DNA of 64,000 bases from Helcococcus kunzii ATCC 51366 (GTDB lineage Bacteria; Bacillota; Clostridia; Tissierellales; Peptoniphilaceae), in assembly GCF_000245755.1 (NCBI RefSeq), contig NZ_JH601088.1:1067034-1131033 (forward strand), read 5' to 3'. A model generated the notes under the pieces. The model was given only the letters and a program-made list of their open reading frames with translations. It made no database searches and had not been told where the DNA came from. The position numbers and the translations under genes are program-made. Position 1 is the stretch's first letter. Each line of letters starts with the position of its first letter. Positions 9,434 to 20,300 of the stretch are shown one piece after another.

Positions 9434-10687
9434 TTATAATTTATTTGTATTGTTCATATTGCTATTTACATCATTTTCTGGATTTATATTTGTTTTTGTA
9501 TTATCTTTAAATGTTTCTGGCTTACTCATTTTTGAATCAACTTCTTCTAATTTCTTCTTAGCAAAATCTTTACCGCCTAATCCAAATGCTAATGCAAATG
9601 CTACTGCGATACCAGCTAATACAATTACAAATCCTTGTTCAACTATATTTGCTGCGATACCTAATTGAGAAAGTACCATAACAATTGATAATCCAAAAAT
9701 TAATACTTTAACTAATAAGCTAACAGTATTGTTTACTTTGTTTTTTTGTAGTAGTGATTCTATCCAATTTGCAAGTAAAACTGCTCCTAGTAGAATAACT
9801 ACTGCACTTAATATATTTGGTATATATGCAACAACCATCATACCAATCTTAGTCAATACTGTTAAGTCTAGTATTTTTATTGCTTCTAGTGTAAAGAATA
9901 CAATAATGATGTATTTTACTATTTCTGAAATTATTGATGATATCTTTAAATCACCTTTAATATTTAATTGTTTTGGTAAATTGTCAACATTTGTACTTAC
10001 TAAAATTCCATTTAGTAGTGAAGTGATCATATTCGCAAGGAATATTCCTAAGTAAACTAATATACCTGCTATTAATATTTTTGGTATATATGAAATCACA
10101 CTATTTAACATTGCTGTTGCTGGTGCTGATATTGATTGTAATCCTAAAATATCTAATGCAGCAATTACAATTGGCACTAAAATTAGAATATATGCAATTG
10201 AAGATAAAATGTTTGAAAGTTTTGCATTTTGATCTTTAACTGGTACATATCTTTGTTGGAAATTATTTATTCCAACTCTTTCTAATAATGTTTCTAATAT
10301 TTCTTTAGCAATATTTGCAACAAAGAATCCAATATATAATAGGGTGCCTGCAGCTAAAATTAAAGGAATATAATTTACAAATTGTGTAACAAATCCTGTA
10401 ATAGGTTCTGACACACCTGATATATTTAATCTATTTAATGCAGATGGTAAAAATAGTAAAAATACTAAGAGAAAAGCACTCTTACTCAACAAGTCGATTA
10501 TACCTGAACCATCTCCTTTTTTATCAAAATGATCAATTTTTGTTTTCACAGGTTCTTTCTTTAACAATTTATTTACTAAATTTTTTACTATTGTTGCTAC
10601 AACAAAAGCTAAAACTAGTAATAAAATTGCAACAAGCAAATCTGGCAATGAATTCATAAACGAATCTAGAATATTAACAGCTAACAT
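9434..10687 (-). CDS. Mechanosensitive-channel-like protein with TM-helix repeats
   Basis: A 417-residue integral membrane protein. Its core consists of four related helix-pair repeats, each with a (S/N)YIP or LPDLL motif, a hydrophobic helix, then AN(M/I)I or VKNL ends; these begin at about residues 10, 101, 195 and 284. This is the conserved TM-helix repeat (PF05552-like) of CmpX-type small-conductance channels. The C-terminal VAFALAFGLGGKDFAKKKLEE matches the pore-adjacent segment of these proteins, followed by a polar tail. There is no classic MscS beta-domain. A role in osmotic or envelope stress is inferred only. Confidence 0.8.
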   Translation of the reverse strand: MLAVNILDSFMNSLPDLLVAILLLVLAFVVATIVKNLVNKLLKKEPVKTKIDHFDKKGDGSGIIDLLSKSAFLLVFLLFLPSALNRLNISGVSEPITGFVTQFVNYIPLILAAGTLLYIGFFVANIAKEILETLLERVGINNFQQRYVPVKDQNAKLSNILSSIAYILILVPIVIAALDILGLQSISAPATAMLNSVISYIPKILIAGILVYLGIFLANMITSLLNGILVSTNVDNLPKQLNIKGDLKISSIISEIVKYIIIVFFTLEAIKILDLTVLTKIGMMVVAYIPNILSAVVILLGAVLLANWIESLLQKNKVNNTVSLLVKVLIFGLSIVMVLSQLGIAANIVEQGFVIVLAGIAVAFALAFGLGGKDFAKKKLEEVDSKMSKPETFKDNTKTNINPENDVNSNMNNTNKL

Positions 10688-10727
10688 ATCTCCTCCTATA
10701 TAAATAGCTCAAATTTCATTTATTGAC

Positions 10728-10997
10728 TTATTTCAATAAATCGGAATATTCTTTATGGTCTTCAAAATATTTAACGGCATATGAACATACTGGGATAATT
10801 TTATAGTTATTTTCCTCTGCAAGTTCAACGACTTTTTCAGTCAGTTGTTTAGCTACACCTTTACCTCTCAATTTAGGATCTACAAAAGTACTATCAATAC
10901 TTAAAGTATTTTCATCCCTAAATGAGTATTTTATATACGCGTCTGGGTTATTTTCATTTCCCATATAAAAAAGATTTTCCTTTTTTAATATTTCCAT
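10728..10997 (-). CDS. Small GNAT-type N-acetyltransferase (YjdJ-like)
   Basis: An 89-residue single-domain acetyltransferase of the small Gcn5-like class. The acetyl-CoA-binding loop is in PKLRGKGVAKQL and is followed by a C-terminal VCSYAVKYFEDHKEY segment typical of YjdJ-type proteins. A ribosome-binding site (AAGGAGAG) precedes the start. The substrate is unknown. It lies just downstream of the BofA-like gene, 15 bases away, on the same strand. Confidence 0.85.
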   Translation of the reverse strand: MEILKKENLFYMGNENNPDAYIKYSFRDENTLSIDSTFVDPKLRGKGVAKQLTEKVVELAEENNYKIIPVCSYAVKYFEDHKEYSDLLK

Positions 10998-11012
10998 ATT
11001 CTCTCCTTCTTA

Positions 11013-11255
11013 TTACACTAATAAAAGTAAAATTATACCCGGAATACCGAATACTCCTGCTATTAGTGAATTTATAACGTTCATTTCAATATTTAATCCT
11101 ATGCCCTGTCCTAAAGTATTTACTAAAAATAATAAAACTAAACCAATAACGCCATTCCAGAAAAACTTCCAAATCACAGCGACGGATACTTTTAATATTT
11201 TAAGCACCAATACTACTAGGAAAACAGCAATAATGCCGAAAATAATATTTTCCAT
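11013..11255 (-). CDS. BofA-like small membrane protein
   Basis: An 80-residue protein of three hydrophobic segments with the NGVIGLVLLFLVN and GVFGIPGIILLLL motifs of the BofA family. In Bacillus, BofA holds the pro-sigma-K protease SpoIVFB inactive. Nothing else in the window belongs to sporulation, so a different role is possible. A GGAGG site precedes the start. The acetyltransferase gene follows closely and is probably co-transcribed. Confidence 0.8.
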   Translation of the reverse strand: MENIIFGIIAVFLVVLVLKILKVSVAVIWKFFWNGVIGLVLLFLVNTLGQGIGLNIEMNVINSLIAGVFGIPGIILLLLV

Positions 11256-11375
11256 AAATTATCCTCCTGTAAACCTTATTACCCTAGCTGTTATTTATCA
11301 AACATAATATCAATTCAATTTATAAATCCATTTAATGAGATTATGTGATATAATTTATTAATCATGGAGGTTAAT

Positions 11376-13067
11376 ATGAGTACATTTGACGGAGAATTTA
11401 ATAACAGACCTAAATCTAATTATGATCCTAATTTTGATTTTAAGGATTTCTTTAATGACATAGACAATAAGGTAAAATCAAGATTTAAAAAGTTTAGAAG
11501 TACGCAAAAAAAGGCAGCTATATTTTTAGCCATTGCATTTGCAGTTATATATTACTATTTTTTATTACCGCCACTTAACATTCGTTCAGTAGAAACGTGG
11601 CTTTATGTAATAATGATATTAGGCATTTTAGTAATCATAGGCGGAAGATCCATTAAATCATACAAAATACTTAGAAAAGTATTTGTAGGTTTAATAGTTT
11701 TATTAATTTTACTTAAGATTCCAGGACTAAAAATATTTAGCTCAAAATCTTATGCGAATATTATAAAAGTTACGAACTCAGATTTTAAAAGTGATATCAA
11801 AGAACTACCAGTAAATGAAATCCCAACATTAGATAGAGATTCAAGCATCAAGCTGGGGTCTAGAAAAATGGGAGAATTACTTGATTTAGTATCTCAATTT
11901 GATATTGATGAAGAAACCTATACACAAATCAATTATCAAGGTAAGCCTGTGAGAGTCACTCCCTTAAAATACAACAATTTTATAAAATATCTTTTTAATA
12001 TGAGTGAAGGTATTCCAGGATTTCTAAAGATTGATATTGTTGATGGAGATGCTGAATTACAAAAACTTGATAAAAAAATAAAAATTTCAAAAGAAGACTA
12101 TTTCTTTAGAGATGTTAGAAGATTTGTAAGATTAAGATATCCATTTGAAATATTTAAGGAAATAAATTTCGAAATAGATGATAATGGTGTGCCATATTGG
12201 GTTATACCAACATACTCACCAAAAATATTTATGTTTGATGCCTTAGATGTAAATGGAGCTATACTTGTAAATGCCTCTACAGGTGAACATACTAGATATG
12301 ACTTAAAAGATATACCAGAATGGTTAGATAGAATATTTTACGCATCTGATATAATCGAACAACTTGATTGGCACGGAATGTATCAAAATGGCTTTATTAA
12401 CTCACTTTTTGCACAAAAGAATGTTTTAAAGACAACTGAAGGCTACAACTATCTAGCTTTGAACGATGATGTCTATCTATATACTGGGTTTACTTCTGTT
12501 GCAGGAGATGAATCAAATGTAGGATTTATCCTTTCAAATCTTAGGACTAAAGAAACAAAATTCTATCCAGTTTCTTCAGCAAAAGAAATCTCAGCAATGG
12601 AATCCGCAAAAGGTGCAGTACAAGAAAAAAATTATAATGCGACATTCCCATTATTACTAAACATTAAAGGTGAACCAACTTATTTCTTATCACTAAAAGA
12701 TAACGCAGGTTTAATAAAGAATTATGCATTTATAGATGCTAAAAACTACCAACGCGTTTCCATTGGTAGCAGTGTACAACAAGCTATGACAAATCATTTA
12801 GCAAACATGGCTTCAACAACTGAACAAGATAAAGAAAAGCCTAAAGAAGAACTTATTAATAAAAAAGGTAAAATTAGTGATATAAAAGAAGTTGTAATAG
12901 ATGGAAATACACATTATTACTTTATGCTTGAAAAAGATGACAATGTTTATGTTACAAACATTTCATTATCAGAAAATCTACCATTTGTAAAAACAGGTCA
13001 AGAAATAGAATTTGTTTATAATAATGATAATGTAAAAGAAGTTGTACAGATAATGAACATTAAATAG
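11376..13067 (+). CDS. Membrane protein of unknown function with large extracytoplasmic domain
   Basis: A 563-residue protein that I cannot assign to a named family. It has a charged cytoplasmic N-terminus (residues 1-45), three membrane helices at about 46-63, 73-92 and 100-118, then a soluble region of about 440 residues, probably extracytoplasmic. The soluble part is beta-rich in appearance and ends in a small domain after residue 470 (KGKISDIKEVVIDGNTHYYF), which looks OB-like. The start is the ATG at 11376; an ATG at 11364 overlaps the GGAGG ribosome-binding site. The gene is monocistronic, with its own terminator at 13088. Confidence 0.75.
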   Translation: MSTFDGEFNNRPKSNYDPNFDFKDFFNDIDNKVKSRFKKFRSTQKKAAIFLAIAFAVIYYYFLLPPLNIRSVETWLYVIMILGILVIIGGRSIKSYKILRKVFVGLIVLLILLKIPGLKIFSSKSYANIIKVTNSDFKSDIKELPVNEIPTLDRDSSIKLGSRKMGELLDLVSQFDIDEETYTQINYQGKPVRVTPLKYNNFIKYLFNMSEGIPGFLKIDIVDGDAELQKLDKKIKISKEDYFFRDVRRFVRLRYPFEIFKEINFEIDDNGVPYWVIPTYSPKIFMFDALDVNGAILVNASTGEHTRYDLKDIPEWLDRIFYASDIIEQLDWHGMYQNGFINSLFAQKNVLKTTEGYNYLALNDDVYLYTGFTSVAGDESNVGFILSNLRTKETKFYPVSSAKEISAMESAKGAVQEKNYNATFPLLLNIKGEPTYFLSLKDNAGLIKNYAFIDAKNYQRVSIGSSVQQAMTNHLANMASTTEQDKEKPKEELINKKGKISDIKEVVIDGNTHYYFMLEKDDNVYVTNISLSENLPFVKTGQEIEFVYNNDNVKEVVQIMNIK

Positions 13068-13087
13068 TTGATTAAATATATAAATGT

Positions 13088-13126
13088 GCTGAGGATGCTA
13101 TTTTTAATAGTATCCTCAGCTTTTTG
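13088..13126 (+). terminator. Intrinsic terminator
   Basis: GCTGAGGATGCTA pairs with TAGTATCCTCAGC (one G-T pair) around a 7-nt loop and is followed by TTTTTG. It ends the 11376-13067 gene. Confidence 0.92.
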
Positions 13127-13220
13127 TATATATTAGTATGTTTAATGAAAAAGGCTGATGAGTAAGAGGGATGGGAAAATGAAGAAGTATATTGGATGAT
13201 AGATTTGAATTTATTTGGTT

Positions 13221-13685
13221 TTCCTGATTATTTTGGGATTTGTGATTTAATCAGGAAAGGTTTTTGTTGGTTTTTCCTGATTGTTTTGGGATTTACGATT
13301 TAGTCAGGAAAAACATTCAATTATTTTTCCTGTTTAATTTGCTTTTTACGATTTAATCAGGAAAATCACTTGATATTTTTACCTGTTTATTTTTGAATTT
13401 TCGTTTTAATCAGGAAATACATAAACAAAATGTACCTGATTATTTTAAGATTCTCGTTTTAATCAGGAAATTTGCTTAAAAATTTTTCCTGTTTATTTTC
13501 AGTTTTGCGATTTAGTCAGGAAATTCCATTAATATTAAATTTTTACATGTGTATTTTTAAATACTTGATTTACACATGTAAGATTTTGGGACCTATACAT
13601 GTGTAAATACAAAATCCCATTTTACACATGTAAGTTTTTCAAGCATTTTACATGTCTAATCGCCATTTCTCTATTCACACATGTA
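13221..13685. repeat. Dyad-repeat array 1 (six TTCCTGA units, three ACATGT units)
   Basis: Fills most of the 746-bp space between convergent genes. Nine 37-bp units, each bounded by inverted 7-bp arms, start at 13221, 13274, 13327, 13380, 13433 and 13486 (TTCCTGA/TCAGGAA family; two units begin TACCTG), then 13544, 13596 and 13649 (TACATGT/ACATGTA family). The pitch is exactly 53 bp within the first block, 58 at the junction, then 52 and 53. Unit centres are T-rich and only partly conserved; the 16-bp spacers differ. The period is not a multiple of three and no frame stays open, so it is not coding. Function unknown. Confidence 0.93.
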
Positions 13686-13762
13686 AACCATGCGTTTATT
13701 GTTTTGTTTTACTTATTTTCAAACATATCTGTCAAATCACCCACAATAGTAATTGATTAAAT

Positions 13763-13813
13763 AAAAAAAGGTTATTGAAAGCGACTTTTAGCCTATTTTC
13801 AATAACCTTTTTT
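13763..13813 (-). terminator. Terminator of the ATP synthase operon
   Basis: AAGGTTATTGAAA and TTTCAATAACCTT form a 13-bp stem; on the minus strand it is followed by a run of seven T, directly after the epsilon-subunit stop. Confidence 0.92.
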
Positions 13814-16530
<2,717 letters not shown>

Positions 16531-16536
16531 TTCGAC

Positions 16537-18267
16537 CTACTTTCTAGCTTCTAAATATTCTCCTGCAGAAAGAATTATTTGTTCTTTCACATTATCTGAT
16601 AAAACATTTTTAAGTTCTATTTCTTCAATAATCGCTGGCTTGTGATTTTTTATATATGAAATTATGCCATACATAGTTGACTTAACATCTTTTTCTTCAA
16701 CGTTTAAAAGCATTTTATTTAATGCAACAACTAAAGTTATAACTTGTTCAGATTGAGATAATGGACTGTATTGATTTTGTTTCAATAACTGCATTAATCC
16801 CTTACCAAATTTCAATTGATTTTTTGTTGTTTCATCTAGATCACTTGAAAATTGTGTAAAGATTTCCATTTCTCTATATTGAGCTAACTCAAGTCTAAGT
16901 GTAGATGCAGCTTTTTTAACTGCTTTAGTTTGAGCTGCCCCACCAACTCTAGAAACTGATAAACCTACGTTAACCGCTGGTCTTTGTCCTGAGAAGAACA
17001 AATCACTTTCTAAGAATATTTGTCCATCAGTAATTGAGATAACATTAGTTGGAATGTATGAAGAAATATCTCCAGCTTGTGTTTCAACAATAGGAAGCGC
17101 TGTTATACTACCGCCACCTCTCTCATCAGATAGTTGTGCAGATCTTTCTAACAATCTTGAATGTAAATAGAAAACATCCCCTGGATAAGCTTCACGTCCT
17201 GGTGATCTTCCTAATAATAAGGAGATAGTTCTATAAGCTATAGCATGTTTTGATAAATCATCATAAACAATTAAAACATCTTTTCCATGATCCATAAAGT
17301 ATTCTGCGATTGCAGTACCAGAATATGGAGCAATATATTGCATAGATGATGATTGACTTGCTGTAGCAGCTACAATAATTGTATAATCCAATGCACCACG
17401 TTTTTTCAAGTTTTCTGTAATTTGTGCGATAGAACTTGCTTTTTGTCCGATAGCAACATAAATACAAATTACATTTTTACCTTTTTGATTTACAATTGTA
17501 TCCATTGCAATAGCAGTCTTACCTGTTTGTCTATCACCTATAATTAATTCTCTTTGACCACGACCAATTGGGAACATACTATCAATTGATAGTAATCCTG
17601 TTTCTAATGGTCTATCAACAGACTTTCTGTCAAGTATTTCTGGAGCAGGTTTTTCAATAGGATAATATTCATCTGATTTTAAGTCACCAAGACCATCAAT
17701 AGATTCTCCTAAAGCATTAACTACTCTACCTAACATCATATTACCTACAGGTATACCTGCAGTCTTACCAGTTCTATATACTTTAGTACCTTCTAAAATT
17801 TCATCATCTTTACCAAAGATCATACATCCAATGTCTTCACTTTGAATGTCTTGTACTAAAGCTTTTTGTCCATTTTCAAAATAAACTATTTCACCATAGT
17901 TTACGCTTTTTAATCCGCTAACAATGGCAATCCCGTCCCCTGTTTCTTCTACATATCCTATTTCCATAGAATTTACTTCAGGGTTCCAATTTTTAACATT
18001 TTCTTTAATTAATGAAACATAATTATCTGAATCAATTGAAACTTTTTCTAGGCTTGATCTTAATTGATTAATTTTACCAATCATTGACCAATCATATACG
18101 TCAGCCCCTACTTGTAAAATAAATCCATGACTTATTTCATCATCTTTTTCCCAAATAAGTTCTATATTTTCACCGTATTTTTTATTTAAAAAAGTTAAAA
18201 TCTTATCCTTTTGTACACTTGATGGTTGCTGATCACTTCTAAGTGTTGCGATAATTTTATCATTCAT
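16537..18267 (-). CDS. atpA: F-type ATP synthase delta(C-terminal domain)-alpha fusion
   Basis: A 576-residue protein, about 75 longer than a usual alpha subunit. Residues 1-74 resemble the C-terminal domain of delta/OSCP: a helix followed by IELIWEKDDEISHGFILQVG and DVYDWSMIGKINQLRSSL, which match the delta pattern (I)GG-hydrophobic-R(I/V)G...(D)GS(V)xGKL. The alpha part starts near residue 82 (NYVSLIKENVKNW) and has Walker A GDRQTGKT (244-251). No separate delta gene is present between atpF and this gene, where delta normally sits. The start overlaps atpF by eight bases. The six-helix N-terminal domain of delta is missing altogether. Confidence 0.93.
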   Translation of the reverse strand: MNDKIIATLRSDQQPSSVQKDKILTFLNKKYGENIELIWEKDDEISHGFILQVGADVYDWSMIGKINQLRSSLEKVSIDSDNYVSLIKENVKNWNPEVNSMEIGYVEETGDGIAIVSGLKSVNYGEIVYFENGQKALVQDIQSEDIGCMIFGKDDEILEGTKVYRTGKTAGIPVGNMMLGRVVNALGESIDGLGDLKSDEYYPIEKPAPEILDRKSVDRPLETGLLSIDSMFPIGRGQRELIIGDRQTGKTAIAMDTIVNQKGKNVICIYVAIGQKASSIAQITENLKKRGALDYTIIVAATASQSSSMQYIAPYSGTAIAEYFMDHGKDVLIVYDDLSKHAIAYRTISLLLGRSPGREAYPGDVFYLHSRLLERSAQLSDERGGGSITALPIVETQAGDISSYIPTNVISITDGQIFLESDLFFSGQRPAVNVGLSVSRVGGAAQTKAVKKAASTLRLELAQYREMEIFTQFSSDLDETTKNQLKFGKGLMQLLKQNQYSPLSQSEQVITLVVALNKMLLNVEEKDVKSTMYGIISYIKNHKPAIIEEIELKNVLSDNVKEQIILSAGEYLEARK

Positions 18268-18736
18268 TTGATTCCTCTTTTGTATGGTTTATGAAATCAT
18301 CGTAAACATCACAATTAGTGAAACTTAATTTTGCAGCAGCTTCAATCGCAACCTCTCTAATATCAGCTTTTGCATTTCTAATAAGAATTTCTTTTTCTCT
18401 TTGTGCTTGAACTCTTGATTCTTCAAGGATTCTTTGTTTTTCTTCATTTGCATGTTGTATTTCACTATTAGCTTGTAATTGAGCTTCTTTAATTGCTTTA
18501 TTTTTAATTTCTTCTGCTTCTAAATAGATACTTTCCATCTTTTTATCATGTTCTGCAACAAGTAATTTTGATTTTTCTAAATTATTTAATGTTTCTTCTT
18601 CAATTTCTTTATATTCATTTTCTCTATTTTCAATAAAATCGTTAATTGGTTTATAAAGTAATTCATTTAACAATAGAGCTAATAATGCAAAGTTGAAAAT
18701 ATGAAACATTATTGATTGCCAGTTAATTCCTAGCAT
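18260..18736 (-). CDS. atpF: F-type ATP synthase b subunit
   Basis: The peripheral stalk subunit, 158 residues: one N-terminal membrane helix (about 9-27) and a long charged coiled coil ending in ADIREVAIEAAAKLSF, the region that normally contacts the delta C-terminal domain. Here its partner would be the N-terminal domain of the alpha fusion. A single b gene is present, so a homodimer is expected. Confidence 0.95.
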   Translation of the reverse strand: MLGINWQSIMFHIFNFALLALLLNELLYKPINDFIENRENEYKEIEEETLNNLEKSKLLVAEHDKKMESIYLEAEEIKNKAIKEAQLQANSEIQHANEEKQRILEESRVQAQREKEILIRNAKADIREVAIEAAAKLSFTNCDVYDDFINHTKEESNE

Positions 18737-18754
18737 ATTTCACCTCCAACTTTC

Positions 18755-19120
18755 CTATAGTACAAATATTACTAAAATAGATACGATTAATGCGTAAATT
18801 ACAACTGTTTCAATAAATACAACCCCAATCATCATTGCTGATCTTATCTTTCCTTCAGCTTCTGGTTGTCTTGAAATACCGTCTACAGTTTTAGCAACTG
18901 CCATACCCATACCTAATGCACCACCAAGTCCTGCAAGTCCGATTGCTATACCTGATGCTAAAGCTTTTGAACCTTTTGAATTATCTTGTTCTTCAACAGT
19001 TTCTACTGCTTGTTCTGTTTGTGTGTTATTTGATGCATTTGCTAAAGAAGCAAATACTGTGAAACTTGATACTAATAATAATGCTAATACGATAGCTGAA
19101 ATTTTAACTGATTTTTTCAT
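18755..19120 (-). CDS. atpE: F-type ATP synthase c subunit with signal peptide extension
   Basis: A 121-residue c-ring subunit, longer than the usual 70-90. Residues 1-29 look like a signal peptide ending in SLANA, then an acidic polar linker (about 30-50), then the normal helical hairpin with loop SRQPEA. The ion-carrying carboxylate is Glu104 in VVFIETVVIY. The following Thr is compatible with sodium coordination, but the helix-1 position that is Gln in sodium-type rings is Met here, so ion specificity is unclear. It lies between a and b. Confidence 0.93.
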   Translation of the reverse strand: MKKSVKISAIVLALLLVSSFTVFASLANASNNTQTEQAVETVEEQDNSKGSKALASGIAIGLAGLGGALGMGMAVAKTVDGISRQPEAEGKIRSAMMIGVVFIETVVIYALIVSILVIFVL

Positions 19121-19139
19121 TTTCTACTCCTAATTTTTT

Positions 19140-19937
19140 CTATGCCTCATGTGCATGACTTTTTTCTGAAACTTCTCCATAATAAATTGAAACAAGTAAT
19201 GTTAAAACATATGCTTGTATAAATGCGTGTAATAGTGTAAATAGTACTGCTACTACAACTGGTAAACCTATACTCAATATTAGAGAATGGTATACTAAAT
19301 CCATTACTAATAAACCACTTACTAATGCCCCAAATAATCTAAAACTCATAGATATTGGTAATGAAAATTCTTTTAATGTCTTGAAAATACCTTTTACACC
19401 ATTTGACATGATACCACCAGACATAATAAATAGAAATGACATACCACCCATAGCTATCGCAGCACTTAAGTCGGATAGTGGCGCTGGTAATGTTATTGAA
19501 TTTCCGTTCATTGATATATATTGCATACCAACAAGTTCAAATAATGTACTTATCGCAATGTATATACCTGCTGTAAATATATAAGGTACAAGCACGGAAT
19601 AATTATGTGGACTATTAGCTATTGCTAATTTCTTAAATGTAGAAACTAATGATTCTAATAATAATTGAGTTCTACCAGGTACTCTTGTGAATTTTGGGAT
19701 AACAAAAAATCTGATAATAATTGCAATTAATACCAAAAATCCTGAAACCACGAATGCTGACATTACAGATGGATTAACCGCCATACCAAATACAGATATT
19801 TTTTCTGTTTCGTGTATAACAGCTTCTTTCATAGCATCTTTAAGACTATGACTTTCACCTGAAGGCCCAATCACAAAAGCCAATGCTAATGAGACAATCG
19901 CGATAAAAATTAATATGTATCTAATTTTTTTCTTCAT
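19140..19937 (-). CDS. atpB: F-type ATP synthase a subunit
   Basis: The stator channel subunit, 265 residues with five to six membrane helices. The essential arginine is Arg200 in SLPISMSFRLFG. The C-terminal LLHAFIQAYVLTLLVSIYYGE matches the family. It is the first gene of the operon; no atpI precedes it. The 5' leader contains a terminator-like hairpin only about 30 bases before the start. Confidence 0.96.
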   Translation of the reverse strand: MKKKIRYILIFIAIVSLALAFVIGPSGESHSLKDAMKEAVIHETEKISVFGMAVNPSVMSAFVVSGFLVLIAIIIRFFVIPKFTRVPGRTQLLLESLVSTFKKLAIANSPHNYSVLVPYIFTAGIYIAISTLFELVGMQYISMNGNSITLPAPLSDLSAAIAMGGMSFLFIMSGGIMSNGVKGIFKTLKEFSLPISMSFRLFGALVSGLLVMDLVYHSLILSIGLPVVVAVLFTLLHAFIQAYVLTLLVSIYYGEVSEKSHAHEA

Positions 19938-19967
19938 TGTACTTCCTTTCGTTTTGGTTTTTGAACG

Positions 19968-20006
19968 AAAAAAAACGACTCAAACATAATTGCGGCGTTT
20001 GTGTCG
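19968..20006 (-). terminator. Terminator-like hairpin in the atp leader (possible attenuator)
   Basis: On the minus strand CGACACAAAC pairs with GTTTGAGTCG (nine of ten pairs), loop 11 nt, followed directly by eight T. It lies between the likely atp promoter and the atpB start. It could end upstream transcription or attenuate the operon. Confidence 0.75.
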
Positions 20007-20022
20007 ATTTACATTCATATAA

Positions 20023-20051
20023 ATATTACTCCTAAAAATCTAAAGTTTCAA
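20023..20051 (-). promoter_or_regulatory. Putative promoter of the atp operon
   Basis: On the minus strand TTGAAA (20051-20046) and TAATAT (20028-20023) are separated by 17 bases. It is the best-spaced candidate in the 363-bp gap and would place the leader hairpin at the beginning of the transcript. Confidence 0.5.
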
Positions 20052-20112
20052 TATTTTTCCAATTGAAATAGTTTTCAGTAATATAAAATAAAAAATTTTT
20101 TTAATAAACTAT

Positions 20113-20200
20113 TTTCCAATAGAAATCTACCATTTAGATAGATAGAAACTTCCTTGTTTCCAATAGAAATCTACCATTTAGATAGATAGAAACTTCGTTG
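20113..20200. repeat. 44-bp tandem duplication
   Basis: A segment beginning TTTCCAATAGAAATCTACC and ending with GATAGATAGAAACTTC occurs twice, at 20113 and 20157, nearly identical, with a 44-bp pitch. It lies upstream of the candidate atp promoter. Only two copies exist. Nothing else is recognisable in the rest of the 20052-20300 gap. Confidence 0.85.
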
Positions 20201-20300
20201 TTTAATTGAACACAATATTTATTTTTGTGAAATTGATTAAGCTAAAAAATAAATTTATCCTTTATTTTTATATTACTGATTTTATACCCTATTTTTTAGA

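Noticed and set aside
19979..20018. A 12-codon leader peptide (MNVNRHKRRNYV) within the atp leader
   Set aside because: Its ATG would sit at or before the predicted transcription start, and its codons lack the bias expected for an amino-acid attenuator.
20113..20200. A two-copy CRISPR-like repeat
   Set aside because: Copies are separated by only a few bases on a 44-bp pitch, so no spacer exists. A simple tandem duplication explains it.
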